From: Arbacia lixula
Taxonomy: Eukaryota; Echinodermata; Echinoidea; Arbacioida; Arbaciidae
Length of the DNA: 64,000 nt
Assembly (NCBI GenBank): GCA_963669155.1
Contig: OZ022594.1
Coordinates: forward strand, 18,698,274 to 18,762,273
Reading direction: 5' to 3'
The notes under the pieces are model-generated. The model was given only the letters and a program-made list of their open reading frames with translations, did not search any database and was not told the origin of the DNA. Of this stretch, positions 60,227 to 64,000 are shown piece after piece (positions within the stretch are counted from its first letter, which is position 1; each line of letters starts with the position of its first letter). A program made the translations under genes and the position numbers.

Positions 60227-60469
60227 AAGGGCATATACTGTACTGGGAAGGCAAAAAAGCCTTCAAAATGTAATTGTTAGCAATCTTCTTGCCAATGAAG
60301 GATTTAATCATTAATCATCAATTACTCCAGATGTGGATCATTTGAGGGCAAATAACTTTCAGCAAGCTTCTAAAATAGACAATACATGAATGTAAGACCA
60401 TTGACAAGAAGATTGCTAACAATTACATTTTGAAGGCTTTTTTGCCTTCCCAGTACAGTATATGCCCTT
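60227..60469. mobile_element. Family B MITE, internally deleted (TA target site)
   Basis: Ends identical to the 367-bp copies. About 125 bp is missing from the left arm and centre. Confidence 0.9.
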
Positions 60470-61571
60470 TAAGTATGTTAATGTTACGTTGATGTTACTC
60501 TTTATGTTATAGTGCCATTCTTGATATCTAAACAATTTGTTATGCTTATTGAATAAAAAGTTCCCTTTGCTGATAAATCACTGAAGGCTGCAGATTTGCA
60601 TTTAAGCAGACACAGTATTTTAGGCTATGCAAGCTAATCTTATCTTTATTTATATTTTATACTTTTGGACACTATCACAAAGTCAACCTATTGATAAAAG
60701 TAAATCAATACACCAAAATTCTTTATCTGTTTACTGTAGAGAAAACCCCCCAGCTACATTATGTTTTTAATATATATTGTCGTCTCTTTGGATTAAGGAA
60801 GATTAAGTTAAAATAAAGAAAAACTTGGGTTACCGACTTAATGGTGGCTATAGTAATTGAATTGTTAATACATGAATTTACTGCAGTAGTAACCCATTTT
60901 TGTATGATTGTATTTTTGTTACACATTTTTATCTCTTTGTATTAGTCCTTGCAGTATCATAGGTACATGAAATATGTACAAAGTCAAAGGGCAATTCATA
61001 GCTTGCTGTTGACAGAGTTACAAAGCCTACATTTTTGACTCATCAATCACAACTTGACATATTGTTGAAATGAATTTTCTGTATTGTACACATTGTTGAA
61101 ATACATTTGCTTTGCTGCAATATATATGATCTGCCATAGCTGTGGTATGCTTTATATGCCTCGAGCTATCAGCCATTTGGTTTCGCTTCTAGAAAAAATT
61201 ATTTATTGGATTAATGTTCGATGAATTTAATGAACTCTTGTCACTCATGATAACGACTATGGAGAATGAATCAAACCGCATATGACATATATGAATCTTT
61301 GTAACATGATATATGATATATGATTCATATACATGTACCACATATATTGTATATGAATTCTGAAAAAACGCATTGTGTGCATAGGGAGGTGGGGAAGGTT
61401 TTCTGGGACTCAAAACCATTGCCTCAATTGAAGAAACCACAAAATCTGTACTTCATAGAATTTAAATAAATGTTCAACAGTTGCCCGTAAGCCAGGCTAG
61501 GTGTAGAAATAAAATGTGACATTGAAAGCAGTGCGGCAACAGCATGCATTGTGTTTTTATTGATGTATGTA

Positions 61572-61882
61572 AAGGGCATATACTGTACTGGGAAGGCAAA
61601 AAAGCATTAAAAATGTAATTGTTAGCAATCTTGACTAATCTTGACTAAACCTTGACTAAATCTTGACTAAATCTTGACTAAATCCTCAAAATGTTCGGCC
61701 CGAACATTTTAAGGATATGTAATTTAATCACTCATTACTCCAAATGTAGATCATTTGAGGGCAAATAACTTTCAGCAAGCTTCTAAAATAGACAATACAT
61801 GAATTTAAGACCATTGGCAAGAAGATTGCTAACAATTACTTTGTGAAGGCTTTTTTGCCTTCCCAGTGTAGTATATGCCCTT
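61572..61882. mobile_element. Family B MITE with an internal CTTGACTAAA expansion
   Basis: Ends AAGGGCATATACTGTACTGG / GTATATGCCCTT with TA on both sides. The left arm is partly replaced by about five units of TCTTGACTAAA (61629-61682), then the common ATGTTCGGCCCGAACATTTT centre. Confidence 0.9.
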
Positions 61883-62815
61883 TAATGAGAGGAGTTTGGC
61901 TCTTGCCAATACTGTGGCTTTATGTAATGGTTTTGTAATCCTGAACATGTACGTTGTGTCTGTAAAGATTACTCTTTATGTTTTTCTTCCATACATTGAC
62001 TTCACCATACCATGATGCACTGGGCAAGATCCTAGTAGAAAAAGCATGTATGCAAGGTATCTGTGCAATGGTCATTCACATGCTCTGTACTACCCGTTCA
62101 AAATAACTGGAAAGCATATATTTAGTGAGTCGTGAATCAGATTGATCCTGTGCTGTAGGAAAATTAATGCGTGTTCTTGCGTTTAATTTGTCAACTTTTC
62201 TCTATGTACCGTGTATTATGTGAGCCAAAAATATCTTTAATTCAGAGAATTGTTGTTGCAATATGTTTGGCAATTATGATAATCGTGTTCATTTACAAAT
62301 ATATATGACATCAGACAGCATATTATCTGTACAATCATGTGCAAGAGTTTGATATTGTCATACAGTGTTCGATAAAAAAAAAATGCTCAGGAGAAGGTGT
62401 AGCTTTAAGGAAGTCAAACAATGTTATCGTGGAATACATTGGATTGTATAAAGTATTAAAAACTACGGAGGAAAAACAAATGAAAAGGGGGAAATTTCAA
62501 AACATGTGTGATTGCAATTGAAAGTACATATACCAGGTCTGTTAGGCATCTGTTCTTTAAAAAGTGTTGTCAACGTTTTCTTAATCCACCAATGATGTGC
62601 ATATACATGTACAAGTATTGTGAATGGTACATGTACGCACTTCTGCACTGGTCGAATGTCCACGTATGTTATTATTTTGTAGGATACCGGTATATATATT
62701 TGAGGGAAATGATTAAAATCAGTACGATGTTTTATACGATGAGGATTGATTGTTGTTGTGTGTCGTGTAAGATTTTTGAAGTATTTGTTCTTTTATGATG
62801 TATTGTGTCATGAGA

Positions 62816-62821
62816 AATAAA
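62816..62821 (+). terminator. Distal poly(A) signal AATAAA
   Basis: AATAAA at 62816 is followed within about 25-50 bp by GU-rich sequence (TTTGTGTTCTTGTTTTGTGT). This is the best match in the window to a complete metazoan cleavage and polyadenylation site. It would place the NPC1 transcript end near 62840. Confidence 0.5.
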
Positions 62822-62840
62822 ATGATTATGAAATATAGGT

Positions 62841-64000
62841 ATTTGTGTTCTTGTTTTGTGTGTTATTGTTATTCGAAATCATGAATTACGGATTCTGGTC
62901 ACGTGACCATGTCATGACACGAGACAAGACAATGCTAATAGATTTTAATTAACACTGTTGACACTTTTAACAAATGACTAAAATTAAGTTTCAACTCGAA
63001 TCAAGTTGAAATTGACACATCCATTAGTCAAGGGGTGTCAAATTGTACAGAGGCAGGTATTTTCTTCCAGCATCATGCATTATTAAAGAACTGTGATGGC
63101 AGTTGCTAGATTGACAGGTGTGATACAAAATTATCATTTTGTTCTGAATCGATTATCTGATACACACAATTTGTTACGTCCAAATTTGACCAAAAGTAAA
63201 AATCTTATAAACTATTCGGAAGGATTATTTAGAGAAGAATGATTGATAAAATGTAACAAAACCCGCTTCGATTGTTGTGTCAATTTCAGCGGGAGTCGAA
63301 TCGTACCTTATTTGTGAGTACGTTTTTAAAAATGTCATTTTTTTGTGGACACCTAGTACTATTGATGATAATGGCCAGGGAGATCCCAAGAAGCAAAACT
63401 TGTCTTTTGACCCTATTATGCTGAAATGGAACCCCCACGCCGATAAAAACAAGCAGAAAAATGCATCTGAGAAACAAATTCAGACATGTTTCAGTTTAAT
63501 AGGGCAAGTAAAATTAAACAAGTTAATTATGACGTTTCAAAATTGGAAAGCCTGTAACGTGGCTGTGATATGTACTTCAACACAGCTTTCTTTCAGCGAA
63601 ATTGTAATGTTTTTTTCCTGCAATTGAACCGTCTGCGAAAAGAGGACCTCTACACACCAATAGGCCTACATACTTGGAAAATCGGGTTTATTTGACATCT
63701 TTTTGAGAAAATTAATTACTCGAGATACAGTTGAATGAAACGAACTACTACAAAGTCACGGGGAAAGTTGGGAATGCATTAATAAAAGGGTTTATTAAAA
63801 TGGTTTCAAATATTCAATGTCGGCAAAAGCAAACTGAATTGCCAGAAAGTAAAGGAAGCAGTGAGATATTAGGTTACTTAATGGAATATTACTGTTATGC
63901 TTTAGGAATATGAATATTTTCTTCAGTTGGAGAAAAGAGAAAGACCGCGGGGAGGTTCAAAATAGAAAGAGGGAAGGAGTACATGAATAGATAATCATTA
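62841..64000. other. Downstream flank, no gene recognised
   Basis: AT-rich. The only repeat seen is an inverse D1 fragment at 63060-63125. Small open frames at 63277-63627 and 63731-63913 show no recognisable domain. A purine-rich stretch ends the window. Confidence 0.5.

Larger units (their letters stand above)
57626..62840 (+). other. Probable long NPC1 3' UTR
   Basis: From the stop codon to about 62840 the DNA is AT-rich, with no further ORF or splice pattern that I trust. Poly(A) hexamers AATAAA occur at 58408, 58418, 60552 and 62816. Only the last is followed at a suitable distance by a clear GU-rich element. Two family B MITEs (60227-60469, 61572-61882), a D1 repeat fragment (58635-58735) and a GA microsatellite (59506-59540) lie inside. 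A shorter transcript ending near 58430 is possible. Confidence 0.4.

Noticed and set aside
63277-63913. Two small open frames near the right edge (116 and 60 codons)
   Set aside because: No domain, no splice context and ordinary AT-rich composition.

Overview
This window is animal nuclear DNA. It is AT-rich, full of short inverted-repeat transposons and microsatellites, and holds one large intron-rich gene on the + strand. Frequent TACATGTA/ACATGT strings, the dense MITE population and the sequence of the encoded protein fit a marine invertebrate deuterostome, most likely an echinoderm. That placement is inference; a hemichordate, amphioxus or mollusc cannot be excluded.

The only protein-coding gene I can support is a complete orthologue of NPC1 (Niemann-Pick C1, the lysosomal/late-endosomal cholesterol exporter). 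I assembled it by eye as 21 coding exons from an ATG at 18381 to a TGA ending at 57625. Every intron is GT-AG, all phases match, and the spliced CDS is 3,987 nt (1,328 aa plus stop; human NPC1 is 1,278 aa). It encodes, in order, a signal peptide, the cysteine-rich sterol-binding N-terminal domain, a proline-rich linker and first membrane helix, the middle luminal domain, the sterol-sensing domain, the cysteine-rich luminal domain, a Patched/RND-like C-terminal membrane block and an acidic di-leucine sorting signal.

Layout. 1-18256: repeat-rich 5' flank with no recognisable gene, ending in a CpG-rich stretch and a CLEAR-like E-box that probably belong to the NPC1 promoter. 18381-18461: exon 1. 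Intron 1 (6.9 kb) precedes the giant exon 2 (25361-26482), which holds the whole N-terminal domain. Exons 3-7 lie at 27659-32231. Intron 7 (9.2 kb) is a MITE graveyard. Exons 8-21 lie at 41468-57625. A probable long 3' UTR reaches a poly(A) signal at 62816 followed by GU-rich sequence. 62840-64000 holds little beyond a repeat fragment.

The most notable points are structural. Two exon edges were copied into neighbouring introns (a 101-bp tandem duplication carrying the exon 9 acceptor, and a decayed copy of the exon 18 donor). The exon 15 donor abuts an almost pure GAG tract of about 245 bp. Several inverted-repeat families share TA target sites and AAGGG ends. There are long hairpins beside exon 3 and in the 5' flank, a TIR-bounded element built of 157-bp minisatellite units, and three fragments of non-LTR retrotransposon 3' ends. 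I found no CRISPR array, tRNA, rRNA or prokaryotic feature, and nothing I would call a new multi-gene system.
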